A stretch of DNA of 64,000 bases from Candidatus Kaistella beijingensis (GCF_020084865.1 NZ_CP071953.1:2542001-2606000); one strand, 5' to 3'; positions 15,992 to 24,305 are shown, numbered from the stretch's first letter. Program-made: numbers and translations. The notes: a model not told the origin generated them from the sequence alone.

Positions 15992-16007
15992 AGGACTTTT
16001 TTGTCCT
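15992..16007. promoter_or_regulatory. Probable Rrf2 operator in the oxidase promoter
   Basis: AGGACTTTTTTGTCCT has perfect 5-bp arms with a 6-bp spacer. It sits immediately upstream of TAATTTCT (16009-16016), a possible -7 element, and 16 bp before the oxidase ATG. A protein bound here would block transcription. It resembles the imperfect repeat at 15480-15495. Confidence 0.55.
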
Positions 16008-16022
16008 CTAATTTCTTTTTTT

Positions 16023-17774
16023 ATGAACAATTCATTAATTGGTGAGTCGGGGATTCAGATTACCCTTGTTTTGGTCCTGATTCCGATTTTGGCAGGTTTG
16101 CTTATCGCAATCTTAAAAACGTATTCCACTTACAAAAACCTGAAAAGTCGCCGCGAACTTCTGGACCTTGAAAAGAAAATTAAAACGCTTTCCCCAGAAG
16201 AAATCCAACAATACGAGTATCGGAAAAAGCAGATGGAATACCAAGTTCCCGAAAACGAACTTTCAGGAAATCTCGCTCCTTCAGACGAAAAAGGAATTAT
16301 CAGCAACATCAATTCAGTAGAGGAAATCAGAGTAATTCCACATAAGAAAAGCGCGGTTCCACAAAATTATGTTTCGCCACAATTGGCAGAACTCATTCTT
16401 TATTTTTTGAGTTTTTCTGTTATGTGGCTGCTCGTAGGAACTTCGGTTGGGGAATATTTAGGAATAAAATTCGTCGCTCCCGATGCAGACCACGTCAGTT
16501 GGCTGAGTTTTGGGCGGCTTCGTCCTGTTCACACCAATTTGGTTTTTTGGGGATGGGCTTCTTTTGCGATGGTCGGTTTAGCGTATTATGTTATTCCAAG
16601 AGTGAGTAATGTGGGGATTTTCAGTTTGAAACTCGGATGGTATGCCTTAATTTTAATGAATGCCGCCGTGATTTTAGGAACGATTTCTTTAATGGCGGGA
16701 ATCAATAATGCAGGTGGAGAATACCGAGAATACATTTGGCCAGTCATGGCGCTTTTTGCAGCGGGAATAGCATTGACTTTATATAATTTTTTGAAAACCA
16801 TTGCCATGCGGAAAACCAAGGAAATCTACGTTTCTAATTGGTACATTGTTTCGGCGGTGATGTATGTGATTGTGATTCTGTTGGTTGCGTATCTTCCATT
16901 TTGGCAACACGGTTTAGCGGAAACGATTATTCAAGGTTATTATATGCATCAAGGAGTGGGAATGTGGTTTATGTTTTTAACGCTCGGTTTAATGTATTAT
17001 TTCCTTCCGCAACAGCTCAACAAGCCGATTTATTCTTACAGTTTGGGAATTTTAGCTTTTTGGACACAAATTCTATTCTATACTTTAATCGGTAGTCATC
17101 ATTTTATTTTCAGCGCAATTCCGTGGTGGATGCAGACTGTTGCCATCGTCGCAAGCGTTGGAATGGTGATTCCCGTGGTTGCAGGAACGACCAACTTTTT
17201 ACTCACATTCAACGGAGCTTGGTATCAATTGAAAACAAGTTACACCCTTCCTTTTTATTTGATTGGAATTCTGTTTTACTTTTCAGGTTCACTTCAAGGA
17301 ACAGCGGAAGCTTTCAGATTTACCAATTTAATTTGGCACTTCACCGATTTCACGGTCGCGCATTCACACATGACGATGTACGGAATCATCACCTTCATGT
17401 TGTGGGCGTTTATTTACACGCTCGTTCCACGACTTACAGGAAAAGAACCGCCAAAATTTTGGGTGGGAATTCATTTTTGGCTCGCCCTGATTGGTTTAAT
17501 GTTTTACATTGTTTCATTAATGATAGGTTCCACAGAAAAAGGTTTGATGTGGATGGCGAAAAAACCATTCATCGAAAGTGTGGTTTTAATGGCTCCTTAT
17601 TGGTTGTGGCGTGCAATCGGAGGAACGATGATGTGGATTTCGCACTTCGTTTTTGCCTATAATTTTTATAAAATGGTGAATAAAAAACAGGAAGTTGTCA
17701 TTCCAAGAACGCCCGCCGAAATTTTGGAAGCCAAAAAACAACTTCAAAACACTGAATTCATCCCAACAAAATAG
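16023..17774 (+). CDS. Divergent cbb3-like cytochrome c oxidase subunit I
   Basis: 583 residues: an N-terminal membrane helix and a charged linker of about 90 residues, then about 12 membrane helices. All cofactor ligands of the C-type family can be placed: low-spin heme H170 (RPVHTNLVFWGW), CuB H309 and H359/H360 (GSHH), high-spin and low-spin heme H447/H449 (VAHSHMTMYG). Y353, six residues before H359, matches the cross-linked Tyr of cbb3 oxidases. At the conserved helix position where cbb3 has Glu (TFEGP), this protein has Gln425 (SLQGT). It probably reduces O2, but NO as substrate cannot be excluded. First gene of an operon behind the Rrf2 regulator. Confidence 0.8.
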   Translation: MNNSLIGESGIQITLVLVLIPILAGLLIAILKTYSTYKNLKSRRELLDLEKKIKTLSPEEIQQYEYRKKQMEYQVPENELSGNLAPSDEKGIISNINSVEEIRVIPHKKSAVPQNYVSPQLAELILYFLSFSVMWLLVGTSVGEYLGIKFVAPDADHVSWLSFGRLRPVHTNLVFWGWASFAMVGLAYYVIPRVSNVGIFSLKLGWYALILMNAAVILGTISLMAGINNAGGEYREYIWPVMALFAAGIALTLYNFLKTIAMRKTKEIYVSNWYIVSAVMYVIVILLVAYLPFWQHGLAETIIQGYYMHQGVGMWFMFLTLGLMYYFLPQQLNKPIYSYSLGILAFWTQILFYTLIGSHHFIFSAIPWWMQTVAIVASVGMVIPVVAGTTNFLLTFNGAWYQLKTSYTLPFYLIGILFYFSGSLQGTAEAFRFTNLIWHFTDFTVAHSHMTMYGIITFMLWAFIYTLVPRLTGKEPPKFWVGIHFWLALIGLMFYIVSLMIGSTEKGLMWMAKKPFIESVVLMAPYWLWRAIGGTMMWISHFVFAYNFYKMVNKKQEVVIPRTPAEILEAKKQLQNTEFIPTK

Positions 17775-17782
17775 TATCGAAC

Positions 17783-18772
17783 ATGGAATTTTATAGTAAT
17801 CATAAATTGTTATTTTGGTCAGCATTGGTATTTTTCCTGTTTCTGACACTGCAGATTGCGATTTTACCCGCCATTCAAAATCAACAGGTTTATCAACCGC
17901 TTCCCGACGCAAAACCTTTAACTAAAGCAGAACAAGCAGGAAAAGATTTATACGTTGCAAATGGCTGTATCGCATGTCACACTCAACAAGTTCGAGGAAT
18001 TGACCAAGACAAACCTTTCGGAAGCCGACCAAATATTCCCGCAGATTATGCCATGAATCAAAGAATGGATGTTTGGAGAAACACCGCAAATTTGTTGGGT
18101 TCAGAAAGAACGGGTCCTGACTTAACCAACATTGGCGAAAGACAACCCAGTGTGGATTGGCAATTGCTGCACCTTTATCAACCGAGAGCAGTGGTGGAAC
18201 AGTCGGTAATGCCTGCTTATCAATGGCTTTTTAAAGAGAAAGATTATTTGGAAAAAGGAGATATAGAAGTAAAAGTTCCTGAAAAATTCTTACAAAATAA
18301 ATTCAAAAAAGTAGTCGCAACAAAAGACGCCATGAATTTGGTTGCCTATTTACTATCATTAAAACAATTAAAACTTCCCGACGGAACAAAGCCGCCTGAA
18401 TTTTTATACAAACAAAAAGAAAAAGCCGCTGCAACAGGAGGTGGAACTGCATTACCCGATGGTGGAGAAATCTACAACGGAAATTGCGTCGCATGTCACC
18501 AAGCAAACGGCGAAGGTTTACCGGGAGCATTTCCTCCTTTGAAAGGAAGTCCGATTGTTTTGGGTGACGATTTAAAATTGTACGTAACGATTATTATGAA
18601 AGGTTACGACCCGCGTCCGCAGTGGGCAACAATGCCGAATGTGGGAACTGCCGCAAATTTTACGCCCGAAATGGTCACTGCATTAATCAATCACGAAAGG
18701 TCAAGTTGGGGAAATACAGCAGCACCTGTAAAATTGGAGGATGTGAAGAAAATTATGGATGAAATTAAATAA
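17783..18772 (+). CDS. CcoO-like diheme cytochrome c subunit (CcoO fused to a CcoP-like domain)
   Basis: 329 residues: one N-terminal membrane anchor (about 8-30), a CcoO-type heme c domain with C62-I-A-C65-H66 in GCIACHTQQVR and the CcoO segment SERTGPDLTNIG...SVMPAYQWLF, then a second class I cytochrome c domain with C235-V-A-C238-H239. It combines the roles of CcoO and part of CcoP in one chain, feeding electrons to the subunit I encoded 8 bp upstream. No separate CcoP, CcoQ, CcoS, CcoG or FixI gene lies here, so assembly factors must come from elsewhere. Confidence 0.85.
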   Translation: MEFYSNHKLLFWSALVFFLFLTLQIAILPAIQNQQVYQPLPDAKPLTKAEQAGKDLYVANGCIACHTQQVRGIDQDKPFGSRPNIPADYAMNQRMDVWRNTANLLGSERTGPDLTNIGERQPSVDWQLLHLYQPRAVVEQSVMPAYQWLFKEKDYLEKGDIEVKVPEKFLQNKFKKVVATKDAMNLVAYLLSLKQLKLPDGTKPPEFLYKQKEKAAATGGGTALPDGGEIYNGNCVACHQANGEGLPGAFPPLKGSPIVLGDDLKLYVTIIMKGYDPRPQWATMPNVGTAANFTPEMVTALINHERSSWGNTAAPVKLEDVKKIMDEIK

Positions 18773-18825
18773 GAGGTCATCGGTTTATTAAAGTTTAGAA
18801 TTGTTAATAGTAGTTACGAAATCAA

Positions 18826-18883
18826 TAGGAACGGGCTTTAGCCCGTTCAAAAAATGGAGAAAATTCCTTTGGCTTTAGCCAAA
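18826..18883. repeat. Two-hairpin intergenic repeat inside the oxidase operon
   Basis: AACGGGCTTTAGCCCGTT (hairpin 18830-18847) and TTTGGCTTTAGCCAAA (18868-18883) form the same pair as at 11359-11418. It separates the two cytochrome genes from the two small accessory genes and could attenuate the operon. Confidence 0.7.
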
Positions 18884-18934
18884 ATTTATAGATTTTATAA
18901 AATGAAAATTTATCATAAAATTGAAACCAACAAA

Positions 18935-19195
18935 ATGAAAAATCTAAAGAATAACATCACCTTAATTTTCCTGTTCATCGTGAATTTTGCTTTCGCATGT
19001 GATGCCTGCAAACTTCAGCAACCGAAAGTCACCCAGGGATTTACGCACGGAACAGGACCTGAAAGCAAGTGGGATTGGTTAATCGTTGCAATCATCGCTG
19101 TAATCACCGTTTACACTTTAATTTATTCCATTAAATATATTGTGAAACCGGGCGAAAAAGACAAAAACCACATTAAATATTCCATTTTAAATTAA
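18935..19195 (+). CDS. Small membrane protein of the oxidase locus
   Basis: 86 residues from the ATG at 18935. Upstream in-frame codons (from 18854) translate the intergenic repeat and are rejected. A signal or anchor sequence (LIFLFIVNFAFACDACK) is followed by a short linker, one membrane helix (WLIVAIIAVITVYTLIYSI) and a basic tail. A CDAC pair directly follows the first hydrophobic stretch. It has no recognised domain. Its position suggests an accessory subunit or assembly role for the divergent oxidase. Confidence 0.6.
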   Translation: MKNLKNNITLIFLFIVNFAFACDACKLQQPKVTQGFTHGTGPESKWDWLIVAIIAVITVYTLIYSIKYIVKPGEKDKNHIKYSILN

Positions 19196-19213
19196 TTTCT
19201 AAAGTTTAAAGAA

Positions 19214-19627
19214 ATGACCAAAGATAAAACGAGCGTCGTACTTTTCATCGATGATGATCCGCAACCCATTGCAGATCTGGAAACACCAATTGTTTTCGAT
19301 TTCGACACCACGAAATTGACGGACGGTGAACATACCTTGAAAATCGTCAGCAAATCTCCCACAGGAAGGGAAGGAATTCGACTCATTAAGTTTATGGTGA
19401 AAAACGGACCCGCAATCAGCATCGAAGGTTTAAAGGAAAACGATATTGTTGATGGAACTTTTCCTTTAATGATCAACGCGTACGACAAAGGAAACCAAAA
19501 AAGTTTCGTGATTGAAGGCAGCGAAACTCCGCAAACTGTTCCCGTTTGGATGTGGATTCTCATCCTCGTTATCGCAGCTTGGGGAGCATATTACGGGATT
19601 ACTTATTTTACAGGATTTCCATATTAG
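19214..19627 (+). CDS. Putative accessory membrane protein of the oxidase locus
   Basis: 137 residues. Residues 1-105 look like an extracytoplasmic immunoglobulin-like beta domain (LTDGEHTLKIVSKSPTGREG, then FPLMINAYDKGNQKSFVIEG). A single C-terminal membrane helix follows (VPVWMWILILVIAAWGAYYGI). There is no N-terminal signal, so the topology is that of a tail-anchored or oxidase-associated protein. It begins 18 bp after the previous gene and ends at a strong terminator, so it closes the operon. Confidence 0.6.
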   Translation: MTKDKTSVVLFIDDDPQPIADLETPIVFDFDTTKLTDGEHTLKIVSKSPTGREGIRLIKFMVKNGPAISIEGLKENDIVDGTFPLMINAYDKGNQKSFVIEGSETPQTVPVWMWILILVIAAWGAYYGITYFTGFPY

Positions 19628-19646
19628 TTTTTATTGATATATTGAG

Positions 19647-19678
19647 AAAGCGGCTTCAAATTTTTTTGAAGCCGCTTT
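19647..19678. terminator. Bidirectional terminator after the oxidase operon
   Basis: A perfect 14-bp stem, AAAGCGGCTTCAAA (19647-19660) with its complement at 19665-19678, loop TTTT. It lies between convergent genes. Confidence 0.85.
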
Positions 19679-19705
19679 TATATTTTGAAAATATTGCACG
19701 AAAAT

Positions 19706-20002
19706 CTACGCCAAAAATTCAATCTCTTTGTCCTTGAAATCGTTTTTGTCAACCAGTTTGTTCATGGTTTTCAGCATTTTCTTGCGTAATTGTGCCAATT
19801 TCCTAATGTTCTTATCTTCGCTGTAATCGAAAATATTGTCTTCAAAAGAAAATGTGTCTCCTTTTTTAAATTCGATCTTGTTTTTCTTGGCTTCCTTCAA
19901 AAGCATCATGTTGGTCATCGTTTCCAACAAATGATGTTCAGAAAACGCGAGGTTTTTCAACGTTCTTAAAACTTGTTTTTTATATTTTTTCTTCGCGCCC
20001 AT
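19706..20002 (-). CDS. Small basic protein of unknown function
   Basis: 98 residues, Lys-rich (about one quarter Lys), predicted mostly alpha-helical with a possible coiled coil at the C-terminus (IRKLAQLRKKMLKTMNKLVD). No domain, signal or membrane segment was recognised. It is flanked by the oxidase terminator and the divergent sigma factor gene. Probably a lineage-specific cytosolic protein; coding status is supported by clean codon use and isolated boundaries. Confidence 0.55.
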   Translation of the reverse strand: MGAKKKYKKQVLRTLKNLAFSEHHLLETMTNMMLLKEAKKNKIEFKKGDTFSFEDNIFDYSEDKNIRKLAQLRKKMLKTMNKLVDKNDFKDKEIEFLA

Positions 20003-20115
20003 AATATTTAATCTTAATTTTTTTTATATAAATTCCCAACTCCCAATCTCGAATCTCGAATCTCGAAACGGGTTTCAAAGTTAACCAATTTTCCTCGAAC
20101 ATAACCCAAAATCCC

Positions 20116-20123
20116 TATCTTTG
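20116..20123 (+). promoter_or_regulatory. -7 promoter element TATCTTTG next to the sigma factor start
   Basis: TATCTTTG fits the TAnnTTTG consensus and ends 6 bp before the ATG at 20130, implying an almost leaderless transcript. It also argues against the in-frame TTG at 20121 as start. Confidence 0.6.
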
Positions 20124-20129
20124 TTCACC

Positions 20130-20687
20130 ATGCCGAAAAACGAACTTCTTTCACTTATCGCTCTTGCCAAAAACAAGGACCAAAAAGCGCAAACCAAACT
20201 CATTAATTTGTTTTGGGTGGATGTTTTCAGTTTTGTGATGAAGAAAGTTCAGGATGAAAATGTGGCGGATGAAATTACGGTTTCCGTTTTTTCAAAAGTT
20301 TTGTCTAAACTTGAAATGTATGACCCCAATTTTCAGTTCAAGACTTGGATTCTCACCATCGCGCAAAATTCCGTCATCGATTATTGGCGTAAGAAATCTC
20401 GTGAAAATGAAGACTCAACCGACAACTTCGACAATATTAAAAATCAGTTTGCACGGTCACCCGAAGAACTTTTAATTTCCGAAGAAGAACAGAAACAAAT
20501 TATTTCCGTGATCGAAAGCTTGGATTCCAATTATCAGGACATCATCCGACTTAGATTTTTTGAGGAAAAAAGTATCAAAGAAATTGCGGAAGAATTAAAT
20601 CTCACCATTGCCAACACGAAAGTGAGAATCATGCGCGCCAAAAAAGTTCTCGCAGAATTACTGAAAAACAACGAGTTCGACGATTAA
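20130..20687 (+). CDS. ECF-type RNA polymerase sigma factor
   Basis: 185 residues. Sigma region 2 (about 10-80; ending FQFKTWILTIAQNSVIDYWRK, the typical region 2.3-2.4 text) and region 4 (about 120-180; IRLRFFEEKSIKEIAEELNL, then TKVRIMRAKKVL) are both complete. Regions 1 and 3 are absent, as usual for ECF factors. No anti-sigma gene is adjacent, the next gene being lipA, so the partner and stimulus are unknown. Confidence 0.9.
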   Translation: MPKNELLSLIALAKNKDQKAQTKLINLFWVDVFSFVMKKVQDENVADEITVSVFSKVLSKLEMYDPNFQFKTWILTIAQNSVIDYWRKKSRENEDSTDNFDNIKNQFARSPEELLISEEEQKQIISVIESLDSNYQDIIRLRFFEEKSIKEIAEELNLTIANTKVRIMRAKKVLAELLKNNEFDD

Positions 20688-20819
20688 CCAAACCAAATTC
20701 TAAATTCGTAAATTTGGAAATTAATTTTTAAGTCAATTTTTGCACACTTTTGCGCAACTGTATCAGATAAAAACTTTTGTAACTTTTGCGGTAAAAATAT
20801 TGCATCACATTTATTAATA

Positions 20820-21686
20820 ATGAGCGAAACAGTTACCAATAACACCATTCAAAAACCAAAATGGATTCGGGTAAAACTTCCAACCGGGAAAAATTACCGC
20901 GAACTCAGAACTTTGGTCGATAAATATAAACTCAACACCATTTGCCAAAGCGGAAGTTGTCCGAACATGGGCGAATGTTGGGGAGAAGGAACGGCAACTT
21001 TCATGATTCTCGGAAATATTTGTACCAGAAGTTGCGGATTCTGTGGCGTAAAAACTGGAAAACCACTCGACGTTAATTGGGATGAGCCCGAAAAAGTGGC
21101 GCGTTCCATCAAGTTGATGAAAATCAAACACGCGGTTCTCACTTCTGTTGACCGAGATGATTTGAAAGACATGGGTTCTATTTTGTGGGCAGAAACCGTG
21201 AATGCAGTTCGCAGAATTTCTCCCGGAACAACGATGGAGACTTTGATTCCCGATTTCCAGGGAATTACCAAACATATTGACAGAATTTTGGAAGTGGCTC
21301 CCGAAGTCATTTCCCACAATATGGAAACCGTGAAAAGATTGACGCGCGAAGTTCGCATTCAGGCAAAATACGAACGAAGTCTTGAAGTTTTGCGATACAT
21401 GAAAGAAGCCGGACAAAATCGCACAAAGACAGGATTAATGCTTGGTTTAGGTGAAGAAAAAGATGAGGTTTTCCAAACGATTGAAGACATCAGAAATGCG
21501 AATGTGGATGTAATCACGATTGGACAATATCTTCAACCCACCAAAAAACATTTACCCGTAAAAAAATTCATCACTCCTGAAGAATTCAACGAGTTTGGAG
21601 ATTTTGCAAGAAATTTAGGTTTCCGACATGTGGAAAGTTCACCGTTGGTGAGAAGTTCTTATCACGCAGAAAAGCATATTCATTAA
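20820..21686 (+). CDS. lipA: Lipoyl synthase
   Basis: 288 residues, near the usual length. The auxiliary cluster motif C42-X4-C47-X5-C53 (CQSGSCPNMGEC) and the radical-SAM motif C68-X3-C72-X2-C75 (CTRSCGFC) are intact. It inserts two sulfurs into octanoyl groups on the E2 and GcvH proteins. The C-terminal SSYHAEKH motif typical of LipA is present. No lipB is visible here. Confidence 0.96.
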   Translation: MSETVTNNTIQKPKWIRVKLPTGKNYRELRTLVDKYKLNTICQSGSCPNMGECWGEGTATFMILGNICTRSCGFCGVKTGKPLDVNWDEPEKVARSIKLMKIKHAVLTSVDRDDLKDMGSILWAETVNAVRRISPGTTMETLIPDFQGITKHIDRILEVAPEVISHNMETVKRLTREVRIQAKYERSLEVLRYMKEAGQNRTKTGLMLGLGEEKDEVFQTIEDIRNANVDVITIGQYLQPTKKHLPVKKFITPEEFNEFGDFARNLGFRHVESSPLVRSSYHAEKHIH

Positions 21687-21752
21687 TTTCCTGTAAAATT
21701 TCTTGACCTAGGAGATTTGAGTAAGAAAAATTGAAATTTTTAAAGCCAAAAT

Positions 21753-21888
21753 ATTCCTCACTGTGTTCGGAATGAAAATATTCTTGATGTAAACGTTAGA
21801 AGAAAAGATTCGGCGCGACGAAGTCGCGCCGAATCTTTTCCAATCATAAAATAAAGTGAGAAGCGTCATTCCGAACGAAGTGAGGAAT
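21753..21888. repeat. Miniature symmetric element with central hairpin, copy A
   Basis: 136 bp. Terminal inverted repeats of 23 bp (21753-21775 and 21866-21888; core ATTCCTCAC...TTCGGAATGA) match at 21 of 23 positions. A perfect 18-bp stem (21802-21819 with 21823-21840) with a GAA loop sits exactly at the centre. It has the same architecture as 60541-60668 and 49483-49619. No coding capacity. Confidence 0.75.
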
Positions 21889-21960
21889 CTTAAAAATAAC
21901 AATTTTGGCCCAACATCATAAAATTGTTTATCTTTAAAATCAAATCCCAAATTATTTGTC

Positions 21961-22791
21961 ATGAAATTCCTAAAATTATCCATTATCGCTTTCTTTTCAT
22001 TATTTGCAATTTCCTGCAAGGAAAACAAAAGTACCAATCCAAATAAAACGGAGACAGCCGTTTCAAAAAATATTAAAACGGAAGACGTGGTTTACAATAT
22101 TCGAGGAATAAATTATAAATCTTTTGCTGCATTTACAACAGACTCGGATCAACCAAAACCAGTTGTGATGGTGATTCCCGAATGGTGGGGTTTAAATGAC
22201 TATGCAAAAAGTCGGGCAAAACAACTCGCAGAATTGGGTTATTTCGCAATGGCGGTTGATTTTTATGGTGAAGGAAAGGTGGTGGATAATCCTGAAGAAG
22301 CGGGCCAATTAGCGCAACCGTTTTACCAAATTCCCATCAATGCAAAAATGATTTTCGATGCCGCAAAAGCTAGAGTGGTGACTTATCCCAATGCAGACCA
22401 TTCTAAAATTGCAGTAATTGGTTACTGTTTCGGAGGTGCGCAAGCTTTGAATATGGCGCGACAGGAAAGTGATCTGAAAGGTGCTGTTTCCTTCCACGGA
22501 AATCTGATGACTGGTGTAAAACCAAAAAACAACAAAGTAAAAATCCTCGTCTGCAACGGAGCAAACGACACTTTTGTTTCTCCGGAAGAAATTGCAGCCT
22601 TCAAAAAAGAAATGGATTCCGCCAAAATCAATTACACTTTTATCGATTATCCAAACTCGCTGCATTCCTTTACCAATCCCGCCTCTACGGAAGTCGGCAA
22701 AAAATTCAACATGAAAATCGCCTACAACAAAGAAGCCGACGAAAAATCATGGAACGACATGAAAAAATTTCTCGCCGATATTTTCAAATAG
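21961..22791 (+). CDS. Dienelactone hydrolase family lipoprotein
   Basis: 276 residues. MKFLKLSIIAFFSLFAISC is an SPII signal (Cys19). The alpha/beta-hydrolase core carries the DLH triad: nucleophile C156 in GYCFGG, D203 in NGANDTF and H235 in SLHSF. MVIPEWWGLN is also typical of DLH proteins. It is a membrane-anchored hydrolase acting outside the cytoplasm; the substrate is unknown and not necessarily dienelactone. Confidence 0.9.
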   Translation: MKFLKLSIIAFFSLFAISCKENKSTNPNKTETAVSKNIKTEDVVYNIRGINYKSFAAFTTDSDQPKPVVMVIPEWWGLNDYAKSRAKQLAELGYFAMAVDFYGEGKVVDNPEEAGQLAQPFYQIPINAKMIFDAAKARVVTYPNADHSKIAVIGYCFGGAQALNMARQESDLKGAVSFHGNLMTGVKPKNNKVKILVCNGANDTFVSPEEIAAFKKEMDSAKINYTFIDYPNSLHSFTNPASTEVGKKFNMKIAYNKEADEKSWNDMKKFLADIFK

Positions 22792-22806
22792 AATTTTCAA
22801 CAAACG

Positions 22807-22869
22807 TAGGAACGCGCCATAAAGGCGCATTCAAAAATTCGGGCGCAACTTTGTTGCGCCCGAATTTTT
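22807..22869. terminator. TAGGAACG-type repeat followed by a strong terminator hairpin
   Basis: GCGCC-ATAAA-GGCGC (22814-22828) after TAGGAAC, then a perfect 17-bp stem (22833-22849 with 22853-22869, loop TTT) with a T-tract. It lies between the convergent hydrolase and dps genes. Confidence 0.75.
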
Positions 22870-22885
22870 TTATATGGAAATCATT

Positions 22886-23365
22886 TTAAGCTGTCTTAAA
22901 ATATTTTCTCAACTTCCAAGCCATTTTTTCGTGCTCTTGAATAAGTCCTGTTAAGAAGTCTGCGGTTCCAACATCACCATATTTGGTGTCGCATTCGTCG
23001 ATAAATTTTCTTAATGCTTTGACGATGGTTTCGTGGTCTGAAACCAATTCTTTCAACATTCCTTGGTTGTCTGGAACTTTTCCAGGGGTTTCCTTCAGTT
23101 GAGATAATTTTGCAAATTCAGAAGTGGTTCCGATGGCTGTTCCGCCAAGTGTAGAGATTCTTTCTGCAACCTCGTCAATGGCTTCTGCAATTGCATCATA
23201 TTGAGCTTCAAATAGTTGGTGAAGCTCCATAAAATTATCACCAGAAAGATTCCAGTGGAATTTTCTCAATTTAATGTAAATAACATTTCCGTCTGCCAAA
23301 ACTTTGTTCAGCAAATCGTTCACGGAGTTCAAATTTTTCTGTGTAATTCCTAAATCGGGTTTCAT
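22886..23365 (-). CDS. dps: Dps-family ferritin-like protein
   Basis: 159 residues, a four-helix ferritin-like fold. The Dps ferroxidase residues have the expected spacing: H37 (KFHWN), H49 (ELHQLFE), D64 and E68 (IDEVAERI). It oxidises Fe(II) with peroxide and stores iron in a 12-mer, protecting DNA in the cytoplasm. The N-terminus is short and carries few Lys residues, so direct DNA binding is uncertain. Single gene. Confidence 0.92.
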   Translation of the reverse strand: MKPDLGITQKNLNSVNDLLNKVLADGNVIYIKLRKFHWNLSGDNFMELHQLFEAQYDAIAEAIDEVAERISTLGGTAIGTTSEFAKLSQLKETPGKVPDNQGMLKELVSDHETIVKALRKFIDECDTKYGDVGTADFLTGLIQEHEKMAWKLRKYFKTA

Positions 23366-23465
23366 AATAGTATTTTGTTTAAGTTAAAATTTAGTTCTTT
23401 TTTAAAAATTCATGGAAATTACAACTTAGGGTTTGGGGAAATTAATTTCGATGAATTTTTTCCTT

Positions 23466-23975
23466 TTAAATATGTAAATTTCCTTCTACACCGTCGCTGT
23501 TGTCGGTCTTTTTTCCCGTAATTGCAGCCGTAGCAAAAGTTAAAAACGAAACCAATTTTCCCGCTTTTGTGTCCCAATAATACGTCTCATCGGGCGTCAC
23601 ACGAATCACCGAAACTTTCGGGTCGTCTTTTCCTTCCTCAAACCACGCACTTGCAAGTGGTGTCCATTTTTCTTCAATCGTGTTCTTGTCCCGATAAATA
23701 TATGCTTTCCCGTAAACAGAAAGATATTCCGAACTTCCATTATTCATGAAAAGCAGTTGCACTCGGTTATCTTCCAAGATTTCAAAATTCTTGTTGCTTT
23801 CCGAACTGCTCAAAAACCACAGGTTTCCTTCCTCGTCGGTTTCCCGCAAACTCATCGGTCGCGCCGCAATCGGCAGAGTTTCCAAATTCGTGCAAAACAT
23901 GCACATTCTCGCGCTTTCCGAAAGTTTCTTCAACTTCGCAATCGCTTCTTTTTGACTTAAATTTTCTGTTGACAT
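23466..23975 (-). CDS. Pyridoxamine 5'-phosphate oxidase-like (general stress protein 26) family
   Basis: 169 residues. The split-barrel flavin-binding fold is indicated by ARMCMFCTNLETLPIAARPM, EEGNLWFLSS and YLSVYGKAYIYRDKNTIEE, followed by VIRVTPDETYYWDTKAGK. This is the general-stress-protein group rather than true PdxH, whose substrate residues are not apparent. It probably binds FMN, or F420-like cofactors in other taxa. It has the same direction as dps 100 bp away, but a gap and AT-rich DNA separate them. Confidence 0.85.
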   Translation of the reverse strand: MSTENLSQKEAIAKLKKLSESARMCMFCTNLETLPIAARPMSLRETDEEGNLWFLSSSESNKNFEILEDNRVQLLFMNNGSSEYLSVYGKAYIYRDKNTIEEKWTPLASAWFEEGKDDPKVSVIRVTPDETYYWDTKAGKLVSFLTFATAAITGKKTDNSDGVEGNLHI

Positions 23976-24305
23976 AATTTATATTTTTTAGTGTTGGTTT
24001 TTTTAGGAGCAAGAAGATTTTCGCTTCTATTAAAGTTCGGTCCCGCTTTCCATTTCAATCTTTTTTGCGGCGGCGAAGCCGCCGCAAAAAAGGATTTCCA
24101 TTACAATCGGGGCTAGAAAATTCTGTCGGTTATTTTTCGACAAGAACAAAATCTTCTAAACAACAATTAAACCATACCACAAATATTTTGATTTTAATTT
24201 GTTAAATAAATCTTAAAACGTTTAAATTGATAAAATCAATGAACTTTAATTATTGAAGTAATATTTTAGGGCTCGATTTTTGATAAACAGCACAAAAATA
24301 AACGT
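23976..24305. other. 330-bp gap with one repeat element
   Basis: Contains the 24034-24115 repeat element (listed separately) and about 190 bp of AT-rich DNA before the FAD oxidoreductase. No gene was recognised. Divergent promoters for the flanking genes should lie here. Confidence 0.6.
24034..24115 (-). repeat. GCCCCGATTG...AAAGCGGGACC element, copy 2 with perfect hairpin
   Basis: Reverse-strand copy of the 11788-11861 element, with the same ends (TAGCCCCGATTG and AAAGCGGGACCGAA). The centre is a perfect 14-bp stem (24061-24074 with 24078-24091) with a GAA loop. The two halves carry ATTGNAATGGAAA as a direct repeat on either side of the hairpin. Confidence 0.75.

Noticed and set aside
17123..17662. 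179-codon alternative frame inside the oxidase subunit I gene
   Set aside because: It is a shadow of the real gene, which keeps every cofactor ligand; no start signal or domain.
20814..21416. 200-codon frame antisense to lipA
   Set aside because: It lies wholly inside lipA, whose cluster motifs are complete; the antisense product has no recognisable features.
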